This document shows positions 1-11,118 of a DNA stretch of 64,000 nucleotides, piece after piece. How positions within the stretch are numbered: position 1 is the first letter of the stretch; the number at the start of each line of letters is the position of its first letter. Both the position numbers and the translations under genes were made by a program. Source of the DNA: Ostrinia nubilalis (Eukaryota; Arthropoda; Insecta; Lepidoptera; Crambidae); NCBI RefSeq assembly GCF_963855985.1, contig NW_026973570.1:1-64000 (forward strand). Direction: 5' to 3'. A model generated the notes under the pieces. The model was not told where the DNA came from. It searched no databases and was given only the letters and a program-made list of their open reading frames with translations.

Positions 1-2296
1 TGACTGACTCACTGACTGATCAGGGGTATTTTTAGGGTATTTAGAGGGGAGAGGGGTAAAATTGTTAATGTTTGTTTTAAACTAGATTTTTTGACTGCCA
101 GCTTCATTAAAATTTTTGAACCAAAAAACAAAATGGCGGCCTTTTTTAAAACATTCACTTTTTTGTTTTTCATCGTGGTTGGTTGGGGTTGCCAAGGTGT
201 GCTAAAAAAATGGAGAAAAAATTAGAAAAACAAAATGGCCGCGCCGCCATCTTGGATTGAAAATGCGATTTCGGGGTGTTTTTAGGGAGTTGTCATTCCG
301 AGATGCGCCATTGTTTTTGAAAATTTCTTTTGGTTATTTTTGACATGTATAGTCTTCTTTAAAGCCTCATTTACAGATTATCAAAAAACAAGATGGCGGC
401 TGAGCCGTCGGCCATTTTGTTGCGAGCATAAAATTCCCCAAACTTTGGTAGAAATTTTCCGGTAGATGGCGACACTGGAGTGGGGTACAATGTTCCGGGC
501 GATTGTTGGTCTGTTATTCGAGTGTTGCCATGAATCGGAAAAAACTACCATTTTGGAAGAAAATTTTCCACCACGGCCCCGGATAGTAGAAAATGGAAAT
601 TTCCAAAAATTCCAAAAACTTGGTATGCAGTTTGGTGACATTTGGGGACCCAAATGATATTTCACCATTTTTACGAAAAAAGTCTGGCAACACTGAAAGT
701 TATGGGGAAAACAAAAAAAAATCCGAAATATCAGAAATTCAAGATGGCGGCTGAGCGGGCGGCCATTTTGTAAGAAGTTTCAGTTTTCTGATTTTTCAAA
801 TGCGTTTCTCGGGTAGTTGGCAACATTTGGGAAAGTCGAGTAGTATGGGGCGATTACGTAGTTTGTTAAGGAGTATCGCTTGGAAAAACCAAAATTTCCA
901 GTGTTGCCATACTTTGAGAGATTTGGTCCAAAAATGTAAAAAATGAAAATAACGACTTCCGGTCAAAAATTTGGATGACGCCTCCTGCAAATAGGTCAAA
1001 CTAATGACATTTGACTATTTTATCTCGATCACCTGGCAACACTGGGAGTTAGGGGAACTCAAAGTTTTGGGACAACGGAGGAATAAGGAATCGTAGAAAC
1101 AAATGAATTCGGGATTGGGTGAAGTTAGAAAAAAAGCAAAAATGGGGTTCGGCGCGGAAAATGGTCCAGATTAAGGAAAAAATGCAAAATTTTGGAAATC
1201 CAAGATGGCCGCCAAGCGTTAACCCGTTTTCCTAAAGGAACTAAATTCTCCATACAAATTGTATGCAGGGGGGCTTAGCTAACGTAGAAAAAGGCGAGGC
1301 CGAAGGCCGAGCGATAGTTTAAAGCCTGTGAGTTGCCATAGATTTATTTTTAATGCGTCAAAAAAGGACTAGAGCCCAGTGACAGACAGAAAGGCGAGGC
1401 CGAAGGCCGAGCGATGGTTCAAATCCGGACAGTCGCCATAGATTTACTAGTGTTGCGTCAAAAAAGCACAAGAGCACCGCGACAGACAATAAACGCCCCC
1501 TGTAATTTTTGCGAGGCCGCAGGCCGAGCGCCGCGTAGGGCGAAGCCCGGAGTGGCCAGCATCGCAGATCTAGCTTTTGTGGCCCGCGTAGCTGGCGACC
1601 AAAGCACAAAATATAACAGAAGGTAAACTCCATACTAAGCGCGCTCGAGCCACGCACACATAGACACCGCTCACGTACGCGTTATCAAGACTGTCTTGGA
1701 CGAATGCGAGGCGCGACTGCGTTCGCTTGAGTGACGCTGCTCACGCGTTTGTGAAATTATTTTGTTTGTGCGAAAATGAGTGAACAACAAAAAAGGGGTA
1801 TTATAACATTTGTTAAGTAGATGGTTGCTTACACTCAACATTAAAAACTAAATTTTCGTTTTTTAAACTACCAGTTGATTCCGGGAGGCAAGTAAGGTAT
1901 TTATTTGTATTTCAATAGTTCGTTTAACGTTGACAAATTGAAATCCAACTCAATTATTAGGAATATCGAAGTGTTTTAAAGAGGTTTTGGGAATTATTGG
2001 ATAATAGTGTCAACCACCCAACTACATACTACGTGATACTACTTCCTTCTCGTGTATTTGTTTGCAAATTATTACTACAATAATAACGTACTAAACATAA
2101 CTACATAATAATTTAAATATAACCTGGATATCTGTTATTGTCTTTCTTCCATAGTATTAAGAGTTACATTTTTCTATCATAACGAAATAAACGCAACACA
2201 TGACAAGACAACCCTAGCGCGACGGCCGAGCGCAGGCTCGCGAAGCGAAGTACATACATGAGTTTACCTTCTGTTATATTTTGTGACCAAAGCTAG
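1..2296 (+). mobile_element. Non-autonomous Helitron-like unit 1 (left end outside window)
   Basis: The window opens inside a unit, at the TGACTGACTCACTGA motif that follows the 5' end in other units. The body has diverged ~430-bp sub-repeats with CAAGATGGCGGC..GGCCATTTTG blocks, followed by short CGAGGCCGAAGGCCGAGCG hairpin blocks. It ends GACCAAAG-CTAG at 2293-2296, and the next unit begins at once with TCTATAATA. The terminal hairpin next to CTAG is the Helitron 3'-end signature. No Rep/helicase is encoded, so the unit is non-autonomous. A 681-bp element (1605-2285) interrupts the 3' end just after the hairpin. Confidence 0.7.
1605..2285. mobile_element. Terminal-inverted-repeat DNA element inside Helitron unit 1
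   Basis: The left end CACAAAATATAACAGAAGG.. is matched by the reverse complement of the right end (..CTTCTGTTATATTTTGTG). The terminal repeat is about 26 bp. ACCAAAG is duplicated on both sides (1598-1604 and 2286-2292), and GACCAAAG would fit if one terminal base is assigned to the flank. A 7-8-bp duplication is compatible with hAT-type elements, but the termini are not a hAT consensus I recognise. No transposase ORF is present. Confidence 0.65.
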
Positions 2297-5095
2297 TCTA
2301 TAATATACAGTGTGTCCGGGCATGCAGTGATCAAACTTTAAGGGCGTAATCTATGGACAATTTTATCGGTGAAAATACTTTAAATTTGGGGCTTGACCCA
2401 TTTCTCGCATATTTATAAGGATTTAAGTTTTTAATTTTCAGTTTTCACCTCTTCCTTCAAAAACAAGTGATAGCGTGGGTAACTAAACATTAATAAGCAA
2501 ATATTTTATATCATGCGATAGCCAATAAAATTATCTTTTAGTAGAAGTAGAAAACAGACACAAGTTTCATACATTTTAAGGGAGTAAGAATGGATTTAAT
2601 TAGAAATAAACATGATTTTTTTCACACCTTTTTCAGTTATTTCCCAACACAAGAAAAACCAGGTCGTTAAGGTATGTTTTATTTGCATTGTATTATTAGT
2701 ATTTAAGCCATTCTACAAAACGAATGTAAATTTATTAGACTACGTTTCGACGTAATTGTTGAACAGAGATACCCATTCCCAGCGGTTTCCATAGTAATTG
2801 GAATAGGTTGTGTGATTCTTTCAGGCAGTGCATTTTCGCATGTCGCGTGCGCTATGGAAACCGCTGGGAAGGGGTATCTTTGTTACCCTTAAAGTTTGAT
2901 CACTACATGCCCGGACACACTGTATAAAGCTCGATTACTACTGACTGACTCACTCACTGATCAGGGGTATTTTTGGGGTATTTAGAGGGGAGAGGGGTAA
3001 AATTGTTGGTGTTTGTTTTAAACTAGATTTTTTGACTGCCAGCTTTACTGGATTTTTTGAACCAAAAAACAATATGGCGGAAATTTTTGAAACATCAACT
3101 TTTTTGTTTTTGTTCCTGATTTTTTTCTTTGTTTGGTGGTTTGTTGGGGTTGCCAAGGTGTGCTAAAAAAATTGAGAAAAAATTAGAAAAACAAAATGGC
3201 CGCGCCGCCATCTTGGATTGAAAATGCGATTTCGGGGTGTTTTTAGGGAGGTGTCACTCCGAGATGCGCAATTGTTTTTGAAAATTTCTTTTGGTTATTT
3301 TTGACGTATATAGTCTGCTTCAGAGCCCCATTCACAGATTATCAAAAAACAAGATGGCGGCTGAGCCGTCGGCCATTTTGTTGCGAGCATAAAATACCCC
3401 AAACTTTGGTAGCAATTTTCCGTAAGATGGCGACACCGTAGTGGGGTACAATGTTCCGGGCGATTGTTGGTCTGTTCCTCGAGTGTTGCCATGAATCGGA
3501 AAAAACTACCATTTTGGTAGAAAATTTTCTACCACGGCCCCGGATAGTAGAAAATGGAAATTTCCAAAAAATCCAAAAACTTGTTATGCAGTTTGGTGAC
3601 GTTTGGGGACCTGAATGACATTTCACCATTTTTATGAAAAAAGTCTGGCAACACTGAAAGTTATGGGGAAAACAAATTTTCGCGACATGGGTGTCTTTAA
3701 AGTTAGTGACAGACAGAAAGAATTATGGCAGAAAAAAAATTGAAATCCGAAATGTCAAAAAATCAAGATGGCGGCGGCGTGGGCGGCCATTTTGTAAAAA
3801 GTTGAAAATTTCGAAATTTTGGGATTTATTTTTCGAGTAGTTGGCAACACTTTAGAAAGTCGAGTTGTATGAGGCGGTTGTGTGTCTTGCCAAGAGGTTT
3901 TGCTTGAGTGAAGAAATTTCTCCAGTGTTGCCATACCTTAGGAGATTTGGTCCAAAAATGTCGAAAGTAGAAATAACGACTTTTGGTCAAAAATTTAGAT
4001 GACGCCTCCTGCAAAGGAGTCGTGCAAATGACATTTGACCATTTTCATCTCGATCACCTGGCAACACTGGGAGCTACGGGGAAAAGTATTTTTTTCGACA
4101 TGGGTGTCTTTAAAGTTAAGGACGGATAGAAGGATATATGGGAGAAAAAATCCAAAAATGAGGTTTGGTCGGTTATACGACCCAGATTATGGGAAAAATC
4201 CGAAATGTCAGAAAATCAAGATGGCGGCTGAGCAGGCGGCCATTTTGTAAAAAGTTTCAGATTTCTGATTTTTCAAATGCATTTTTCGGGCAGTTGGCAA
4301 CATTTGGGAAAGTCGAGTTGTATGGGGAGATTACGTAGTTTGTCAAGGAGTATCGTTTGGGAAAACTAAAATTTCCAGTGTTGCCATACTTTGAGAGTTT
4401 TGGTCCAATAATGTAAAAAATGGAAATAACGACTTTCGGTCAGAAATTTGGATGACGCCTCCTGCAAATAGGTCAAACTAATGACATTTGACTATTTGTA
4501 TCTCGATCACCTGGCAACACTGGGAGTTAGGGGAACTCAAAGTTTTGGGACAACGGAGGAATAATGAATTCGGGATTGGGTGAAGTTAGAAAAAAAGCAA
4601 AAATGGGGTTCGGCGCGGAAAATGGTCCAGATTAAGGAAAAAATGCAAAATTTTGGAAATCCAAGATGGCCGCCAAGCGTTCACCCGTTTTCCTAAAGGA
4701 ACTAAATTCTCCATACAAATTGTATGCAGGGGGGCTTAGCTAACGTAGAAAAAGGCGAGGCCGAAGGCCGAGCGATAGTTTAAAGCCCGTGAGTCGCCAT
4801 AGATTTATTTTTATTGTGTCAAAAAAGGACTAGAGCCCAGTGACAGACAGAAAGGCGAGGCCGAAGGCCGAGCGATGGTTCAAATCCCGAGAGTTACCAT
4901 AGTTAAACTTGTGTTGCGTCAAAAAAGCAAAAGAGCCTTGCGACGAACGATAAACGCCCCGTGTAATTTTTGCGAGGCCGAAGGCCGAGCTCCGAATGCT
5001 AGGCCGCAGGCCGAGCGCCGCGTAGGGCGAAGCCCGGAGCGGCCAGCATCGCAGATCTAGCTTTTGTAGCCCGCGTAGCGGGCGACCAAAGCTAG
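2297..5095 (+). mobile_element. Non-autonomous Helitron-like unit 2
   Basis: Starts TCTATAATATA directly after the CTAG of unit 1. Ends with the stem GCCCGC-gta-GCGGGC, then GACCAAAG and CTAG (5092-5095). Only the palindromic element at 2308-2922 interrupts it; without that the unit is about 2.2 kb. The interior holds the same ~430-bp sub-repeats (GGCAACACTG, GACATGGGTGTCTTTAAAG, GATGACGCCTCCTGCAAA) as the other units. ORFs on both strands are shared between units but resemble no protein I know. Confidence 0.75.
2308..2922. mobile_element. TA-flanked palindromic element E1, right arm mostly deleted
   Basis: Left end CAGTGTGTCCGGGCATG and right end CATGCCCGGACACACTG, flanked by TA. The left half matches 5105-5700, including the central hairpin (CCCAGCGGTTTCCATAG / CTATGGAAACCGCTGGG). 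The right arm is reduced to about 40 bp. TA duplication and CAGTGTG ends suggest a Tc1/mariner-type non-autonomous element. Confidence 0.75.
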
Positions 5096-5104
5096 TCTAT
5101 AATA

Positions 5105-6151
5105 CAGTGTGTCCGGGCATGTAGTAATCAAACTTTAAGGGCGTAATCTATGGACAATTTTATCGGTGAAAATACTTTAAATTTTGGGCTTGACCCATTT
5201 CTCGCATATTTACAAGGATTTAAGTTTTTAATTTTAAGTTTTCACCTCTTCCTTCAAAAACAAGTGATAGCGTGGGTAACTTAAGATTAATAAGCAAATA
5301 TTTTCTATCATGCGATAGCCAATAAAATTATCTACTAGTAGAAGTAGAAAACAGACACAAGTTTCATACATTTTAAGGGAGTAAGAATGGATTTAATTAG
5401 AAATAAACATGATTTTTTTCACATTTTTTTCAGTTATTTCCCAACACAAGAAAAACCAGGTCGTTAAGGTATGTTTTATTTGCATTGTATTATTAGTATT
5501 TGAGCTATTCTACAAAACGAATGTAAATTTATTAGTCTACGTCTATTAGTTTCGACGTAATTGTTGAACAGAGATACCCATTCCCAGCGGTTTCCATAGT
5601 AATCGGAATAGGTTGTGTGATTCTTTCAGGCAGTGCATTTTCGCATGTCGCGTGCGCTATGGAAACCGCTGGGAAGGGGTATCTTTGTTCAACAATTACG
5701 TCGAAACTAATAGACGTAGACTAATAAATTTACATTCGTTTTGTAGAATAGCTCAAATACTAATAATAAAATGCAAATAAAACATACCTTAACGACCTGG
5801 TTTTTCTTGTGTTGGGAAATAACTGAAAAAGATGTGAAGAAAATTATGTTTATTTCTAATTAAATCCATTCTTACACCCTTAAAATGTATGAAACTTGTA
5901 TCTGTTTTCTACTTCTACTAATAGATAATTTTATTGGCTATCGCATGATATACAATTTTTGCTTATTAATGTTAAACTACCCACGCTATCACTTGTTTTT
6001 GAAGGAAGAGGTGAAAACTTAAAATTAAAAACTTAAATCCTTATAAATATGCGAGAAATGGGTCAAGCCCCAAATTTAAAGTATTTTCACCGATAAAATT
6101 GTCCATAGATTACGCTCTTAAAGTTTGATCACTACATGCCCGGACACACTG
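5105..6151. mobile_element. Full-length palindromic TA-flanked element E1
   Basis: A near-perfect foldback. The left arm (from CAGTGTGTCCGGGCATG) is repeated in reverse complement by the right arm ending CATGCCCGGACACACTG, with arms of about 480 bp and a loop near 5600-5680. It is flanked by TA (5103-5104, 6152-6153). No coding capacity. Probably a Tc1/mariner-related foldback element. Confidence 0.85.
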
Positions 6152-6368
6152 TATACAGGGTGTTTCTTGTAAGGTGTCAAGCCGAAGGCAGGTAATAGGT
6201 GAGGACTAGACCTATCGATTTCACCCCCATGTATGTTCTACGATTTTTCGTAGTTTAGAAGTTATCGTTAATTTTGTGATTTTTTCAAATTTTATGACCT
6301 AGTGGCTTAATTTTTTTTCATCTTTTTTTTGGGTTAACTTTTCTCAGATTTCTTTTTTTTGACAGATT

Positions 6369-6583
6369 TGAAGTATGTAAATTGCTTACTTTACAAAAAG
6401 AATCCAATTCCCGTAAACCGGTCACGCGCACGTATCGTTCTGCTGACTTAGGGTTTTAGCAAGCTACGAACATTGTAATCATGTGAATTTAAAACATTCA
6501 ATATAGAGACACCGTACGTACATCAAACATGTGTTTCACTTAATTTCTACTGCCGTCTTCAACACCCTAAACCTAGCACTACA
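6369..6583 (+). repeat. 5' LTR of the gypsy element (215 bp)
   Basis: Starts TGAAGTATG and ends CACTACA, and is preceded by GATT. It is almost identical to 20809-21019, except for an extra GTAC (ACCGTACGTACATC versus ACCGTACATC) and one T/C difference (CATTGTAATC versus CATTGCAATC). Confidence 0.93.
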
Positions 6584-6601
6584 TGGCGACCCCGCCACAC
6601 C
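6584..6601 (+). other. Primer-binding site of the gypsy element
   Basis: TGGCGACCCC directly follows the LTR with no gap. TGG is complementary to the CCA tail of a tRNA, as expected for a minus-strand primer site. I did not assign the tRNA species. Confidence 0.7.
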
Positions 6602-6703
6602 TGGCCAACTTTACATTTGCTGGAGAAGAAAAGAAAAACAGAAACTAAATTTTAAATGAAGAATTAAGCCGAATAATTATCAAGAATCAACATCAACAAC
6701 AAC

Positions 6704-6952
6704 ATGGGAAAATCATACTCAAAAGAAGAAGTCGTCGTCGCACAAAACGCCAACGGAGCAGCTTCGGCCGACACGAAATTGAACCAAGGACAAAGCGACC
6801 ACGTCACTCAAACCCTCCTCATCGTGGCTCTCGTCCTAATTATCGCCGCAATCGCCGTCTACATCTTCAAAAAGTGCCGCAAGAGCGCCGTGAAGACTTT
6901 GAGGAAAGAATTAAACGCTATCTCCATTGAAAACCTCGCGTCACGCAACTAA
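6704..6952 (+). CDS. 82-aa predicted myristoylated single-pass membrane peptide
   Basis: An intact small ORF between the primer-binding site and gag. The N-terminus MGKSYS fits the N-myristoylation pattern (Gly2, Ser6). A polar Asn/Gln-rich stretch follows (about 10-35), then one hydrophobic segment (about 37-54, TLLIVALVLIIAAIAVYIF) and at once a basic patch (KKCRK, 56-60), then a charged tail. The codon use is GC-richer than the neighbouring gag. The layout (acylated N-terminus, one membrane span, polybasic inner side) fits a membrane-targeted accessory protein translated first from the genomic RNA. It is not a canonical Ty3/gypsy protein. I recognise no named family, and membrane topology is inferred. 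Confidence 0.65.
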   Translation: MGKSYSKEEVVVAQNANGAASADTKLNQGQSDHVTQTLLIVALVLIIAAIAVYIFKKCRKSAVKTLRKELNAISIENLASRN

Positions 6953-6969
6953 GTAAGAAGAAAGAAGAG

Positions 6970-7065
6970 TGGAGTCCAGGGAAAGCCCGGCCCACATTCA
7001 AGAGGTGTCCAGGGAATGCCCGGCCCACTTCAAGAGGAGTCCAGGGATATCCCGGCCCACATCAA
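6970..7065 (+). repeat. Three tandem ~32-bp GC-rich repeats in the gypsy leader
   Basis: The unit GAGTCCAGGGAAAGCCCGG followed by CCCAC..TTCAAGAG occurs three times with small changes (starts near 6970, 7004 and 7037). Each contains a CCAGGG..CCCGG pair that could form a small stem. It lies between the membrane-peptide ORF and gag, where packaging or translation signals are common in retroelements. Confidence 0.75.
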
Positions 7066-7222
7066 GCAGATGACCAGTTCCTGCTGCCGCCGCGCGCCGT
7101 GCCCAGCCCCGGCCTCGCCGCGCCGAAAATGAGCGACGCCCACACTACGTCCTGCACTGCATCCTTTTAACTACGCCCTTAGATAAGTACATTAGCTATA
7201 TTTTATTTTACATTGTTAGGTA

Positions 7223-7720
7223 ATGTCATTAAGTGAACTTAATATTGTGTATAAAAATTTAAAAGATATAAAGGAGTATTTAGTGAAAGTTGGGCCAACT
7301 CGTAGACAAAGTTCAGAAACCGCTAAAAATAAATTTAAAGAGGCTCAAAATTTGTATTCACGTTTAGATTATATTTCATCTAGCATTAAACTTAAGATAG
7401 AGAATTCTGAGATAAGTACGAGTAACTTGCAAGCAATTAATAAGTGCATAGATGATATACATAATATTTATAAAAACATTTTAAGTTTGTGTTGTGTTTC
7501 CGAAGACTTAGAATTCGAAGATAGCTTGGAAACCATGGGTTCCGACAATTTTGACTTGAAAACGGCCTTAGCGCTGTTACCTATAATGACTACTCAGGAA
7601 AATATTACTTTGCAATTGATAGATAGCATCCAACTTTATAGTGGCATGCTTAACGACGAAGGCAGGAAACAATTGATAGATTTTGTTTTGAAAACTAGGC
7701 TTTCTAGTAGTGCTAGCTAA
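7223..7720 (+). pseudogene. gag: Gag, N-terminal part (frameshifted)
   Basis: A 165-aa ORF, helical and charged, placed where gag is expected, with no recognisable motif of its own. It ends prematurely at 7718 because the reading continues one frame over in the ORF beginning at 7710. At the junction the tetranucleotide GCTA is present twice in tandem (7711-7718), which accounts for the +1 shift. The upstream context is AT-rich without a strong Kozak, so the first ATG at 7223 is a guess. As part of Gag it would form the capsid-like particle in the cytoplasm. Assignment rests on position and on the downstream half. Confidence 0.7.
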
Positions 7721-8432
7721 GTTACGACTAAAATCAAGTTACACATCTATTCATGATTTGATTAAAGATATGCGTATGCATTTACTACAAAAAAAATCTG
7801 CGATCGCAATTCAATCGCAACTTCATTGCGCTAGCCAAGGTCGCAGGTCGATTGACAAGTTTGGGTCCGAATTAGAACAGTTATTCGTTAACCTAACGAT
7901 AGCACAGGCTGACGGAGACGACAAAAAATTCGACGTCCTTCGTCCTTTAAACGAAAAAATCGCAATTAAACGTTTTGCAGATGGACTGTCCGATTCACGT
8001 TTAAGTACCATTATCGCCTCACGACAGTTCCATTCTCTTCCAGAGGCAATCCAAACCGCCCTCGACGAAAGTAGTTTATCTGTCGGTCAAGAGCAAGTCA
8101 TGAACTTCAATAAATCGTATCGTGGGAATAGAAATGTCAGATTCGGTGGTAGACGCGGTAATACCACGAATAAGTATAATTCGGGCAATAATAATAACCA
8201 GAATACACAAAACGGTTATTATAACCAGAATAATAGGACTTTTTATAGAGGTCGTTCGACACGGGGAAATGGTCGCGGAAGGTACCAACGAGGTACCCCG
8301 CGTGGGCAGTATGCCTCACCCCGGTCAAACGTGAACGAAGCCCGCGTTGCCCAGGTGCAGCCTGAACAAAATGAGAGCGAACAACGCACTCAATCTGCAC
8401 CGAATAGTGAGTTTTTTCGCCCCTTCAATTAG
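7719..8432 (+). pseudogene. gag: Gag, C-terminal part with Arg/Gly/Asn-rich tail
   Basis: Continuation of gag after the frameshift. It has a capsid-like helical region (IHDLIKDMRMHLLQKKSAIA.., then LSDSRLSTIIASRQFHSLPEAI), which resembles insect gypsy Gag proteins. The tail is rich in Arg, Gly and Asn with several RG and RGR motifs (about 8115-8320) and has no CCHC zinc knuckle, so the nucleocapsid function is probably carried by an RGG-like basic domain. The 3' end overlaps the pol frame by about 85 nt. Pol lies in the +1 frame relative to gag, consistent with +1 frameshifting, although no slip site was identified. Confidence 0.8.
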
Positions 8433-8879
8433 CGAACATTTCATTTTAAACTATAACATAGATAGTACGGTTCAATTAGAGTTAGGTACGCATGAAAATA
8501 TAAGCTTATTAGTAGATAGCGGTGCAAGTATTTGTGTCATGAAATATGAGTGGCTACTACGTCACCCACAGTATATGAGTGCATTGAATTACGATAAATT
8601 AACTATCAAAGGTGTTAGCGGTAGGTTAATTTCTGAAGGTTACATATACTTAGATTTATCATGTAAGGGCGTTAGTCTAAAAGAAAAGTTTTATGTTTTT
8701 AAGAATTTATCTTGTCTTGCAGACGGAATTTTTGGTGAAAATTTTTTTAGGCGTTATAATGCCATTATCGATTATGGAACAAATACACTAAGGTTATCCA
8801 ATCAAGGATCTTTAGTTTGTATAAGCATAGGTAGAAATCGCGACAGGTATGTACATACGATACCCGCGCGTTGTGAAGT
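8347..8879 (+). pseudogene. pol: Pol, aspartic protease segment (interrupted)
   Basis: Retropepsin domain. It has the catalytic motif LLVDSGAS at about residues 55-62, with D58 as nucleophile, and a downstream DGIFGENFF that matches the second conserved block. The ATG at 8347 lies within gag, so the mature protease probably starts further in, near 8400. The frame is intact to 8879, where a 4.8-kb transposon interrupts it; the last 60 nt of the open frame (to 8940) are transposon sequence. The reading resumes at 13708. The protease would process Gag and Gag-Pol in particles. Confidence 0.87.
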
Positions 8880-9779
8880 CGCACCCCCCCTGGAAGAAGT
8901 ATGCAAGTCCACTTGTGCGATATTTTTTTTATTGCACTAAAAAATCGAGAAGGAGGTAATACATATTGTCAATTTTTTTCATAATTTTTCTCTTAAAAAT
9001 GAAGAAATTATGTACAAATATGTAAAATATTGCAACATTAAAATATCTAAATTTCCATAACAATAACGAAGTAAATATATTTGCATTTAATTGTTTAATA
9101 AAGTTCCGTATGAATAATAGCATATTAATATTTACATACATCTTCCACGAAGACTTTAAAAAACATTTTCGCGTATCTATTGTTGCATACTTATTTTAGG
9201 ATATTATTTGGTGGGTGTCGTAGTGCAAGTTCAGTTGCGTAGTTTTTCCACGAAACTTTTGTGCTGGTAATTTTGTGCAAGTCTAGATGCCTAATTCTTC
9301 CACGAAGCTTTTATTCACATTATAATATATAACAATTGATACGTTATTTTCTACGTAGATATCTTTGTGCAAGTCTAGTTGCTAATATTTTGCGAAACTT
9401 TTGGCGATGTAGTATTTTATACCGATATTGATACATTTATTTAGATGTAATTTAGTCATTAACAAAGCACAAATTAACTTAGCTTCAGTCATTTAAGTAT
9501 CCAATCCACTACTTTTTGCACTAAATACCCCTGTAAGACTGTGTGTTTATCAAAAATTCGTCCCAATGATTACTTACCACGTGGTAAAATTATCGGTCTT
9601 TATGAGTACAAGATCCATTTTAAATACTGTCTCTCTCTTCAGTGAATCGTTATCGTAGTTATCGTGATACATTTTCATCTTTCCAGAGCCGCATGAGTTC
9701 ATTTATCAGCTTATGCGTGTATTGCCAGCATGACAAGGTATGTATCTAGTATCTATACGTCTTTTGGAGCAGTAAGCAA

Positions 9780-9945
9780 CAATAGGTGTGTCCCCAATTA
9801 TAAAATGACACAAGTTTATATGTATTTTAAGGATTATTGTAATCAAAAGGACATACTCGTAATGGTCAGACGTTTAAAAATGCAACAACCTGATACAAAA
9901 CTGTTGCCATCTTTTTGTATGTACGATGAGCGAATACTGACTGTA
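9780..9945 (+). pseudogene. Degenerate THAP-like DNA-binding remnant (tentative)
   Basis: The translated stretch reads RCVPNYKMTQVYMYFK, then VMVRR, then QQPDTKLLPSFC. The spacing and the residues C, P, F, VRR, P and C are reminiscent of a THAP zinc-finger domain, but the second Cys of the first pair and the final His are not in place. It could be chance. It lies 0.9 kb inside the left end of the transposon, where an N-terminal THAP domain of a P/THAP9-like transposase could sit. Confidence 0.25.
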
Positions 9946-10210
9946 TTCTTTTCAGGTGGTACTTGATCGACTGGACGCCAACCTTTCGCAGACCTCCACA
10001 GATTGTACTTGCCACTGGAATGTAGTGCCTATCCTAGTGTTGACGCTATTTGTTCAGTAAATTGCATTTATTTCCAGGCCTTATGAAACTCCTCGCTCAG
10101 ACAAAGTTCCTATTCTGGTTGCTTCACAGGTCCGGCCACTCTTCAACAAAGCGTATAAAAGCACCTATAAGTTTTGGACCAAATAAAAACTGTTCTTTCT
10201 TTCTTTATAC

Positions 10211-10452
10211 GTTCAGCCAAACCAACGCAATCTCAAGCGATCAGCCGGCGTGCAGTGATGGCGATTAGACTTAGGGTTCGGCCAAACCAACGCGATCACA
10301 GCGCGATCAGCTGGCGTGCAGCGATGGCGACCAGACCTAAATGCATTGTTCGCCATCGCTGCACGCCGGTTGATCGCGTTGGTTTGGCCGAATCTTAAAA
10401 TGCATCGATCGCCAATCGCTATCGCTGCACGCCGGCTGATCGTGTGTGAACC
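10211..10452. repeat. Palindromic repeat of ~55-bp GC-rich blocks (MITE-like)
   Basis: Two direct copies of GGCCAAACCAACGCGATCA..GGCGTGCAGCGATGGCG (about 10213-10265 and 10278-10333) are followed by two reverse-complement copies (about 10347-10392 and 10405-10452). The whole can fold into one long hairpin. The terminal CAAACCAACGCG motif is shared with the element at 50567-50692. Confidence 0.7.
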
Positions 10453-11118
10453 TTATATGTAGGATTTGGAAGTGATGTCACCAACGAGTTCAATGTGGGT
10501 AGCTTTTGTAGTCATGCAGACAATAAATATCACTATATTATAGGCTTCTATAGTTTTGTTTCCTTGGACATCAAAATTTAAAAGGGTCCTTCAAAATTGT
10601 CTCCCTTGTTCATGAATTGTCTAGATTGAGATACTTGCTGTTCTGGTAAATCTACCATTATTTGTACTTTGGCAGTAGCATTCAATTTAGCATAATTGAA
10701 ACATCTGTGCACGTATTTTCTCGCCAATGGTTTCGCCTTGATAATCCAAAATGTGGAGCCTTATCAGCTTTCTTATGAATTATAGTATTAATTATTATAA
10801 ATGTTTTCGACTTTCTCCACAACGCGGTTTGCAACAATAGATTTCCACCTATTCGTCTCTCCAGACAGCTAGGCGATCACAATAGAAAAACCTGTTCACA
10901 GTGTTCGAACATCTGTGAGGTTGGTATTCTTCACATTACTTCTTCTCATTTGCTTCATCCAGTTTACTCAAAGTACCATATAGCTCAAAACGTGGTAAAA
11001 AAAAATAGTTTTTAGAGAGCACTTGAGTTTTTTAGCAATTAATTTCGTTTCAAATCTTTCATCTAGTTGATAGTGAACGGCTGCAGTTTATTGCACTCAC
11101 AGAGGCATCGCTAAATTC

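Noticed and set aside
381..668. ~95-aa minus-strand ORF (and a 63-aa plus-strand ORF) that recurs in units 1, 2, 3, 4 and 5 of the Helitron array
   Set aside because: Both strands are open in the same stretch, the units are recent copies of one another, and neither protein has a recognisable fold. Conservation follows from repeat similarity.
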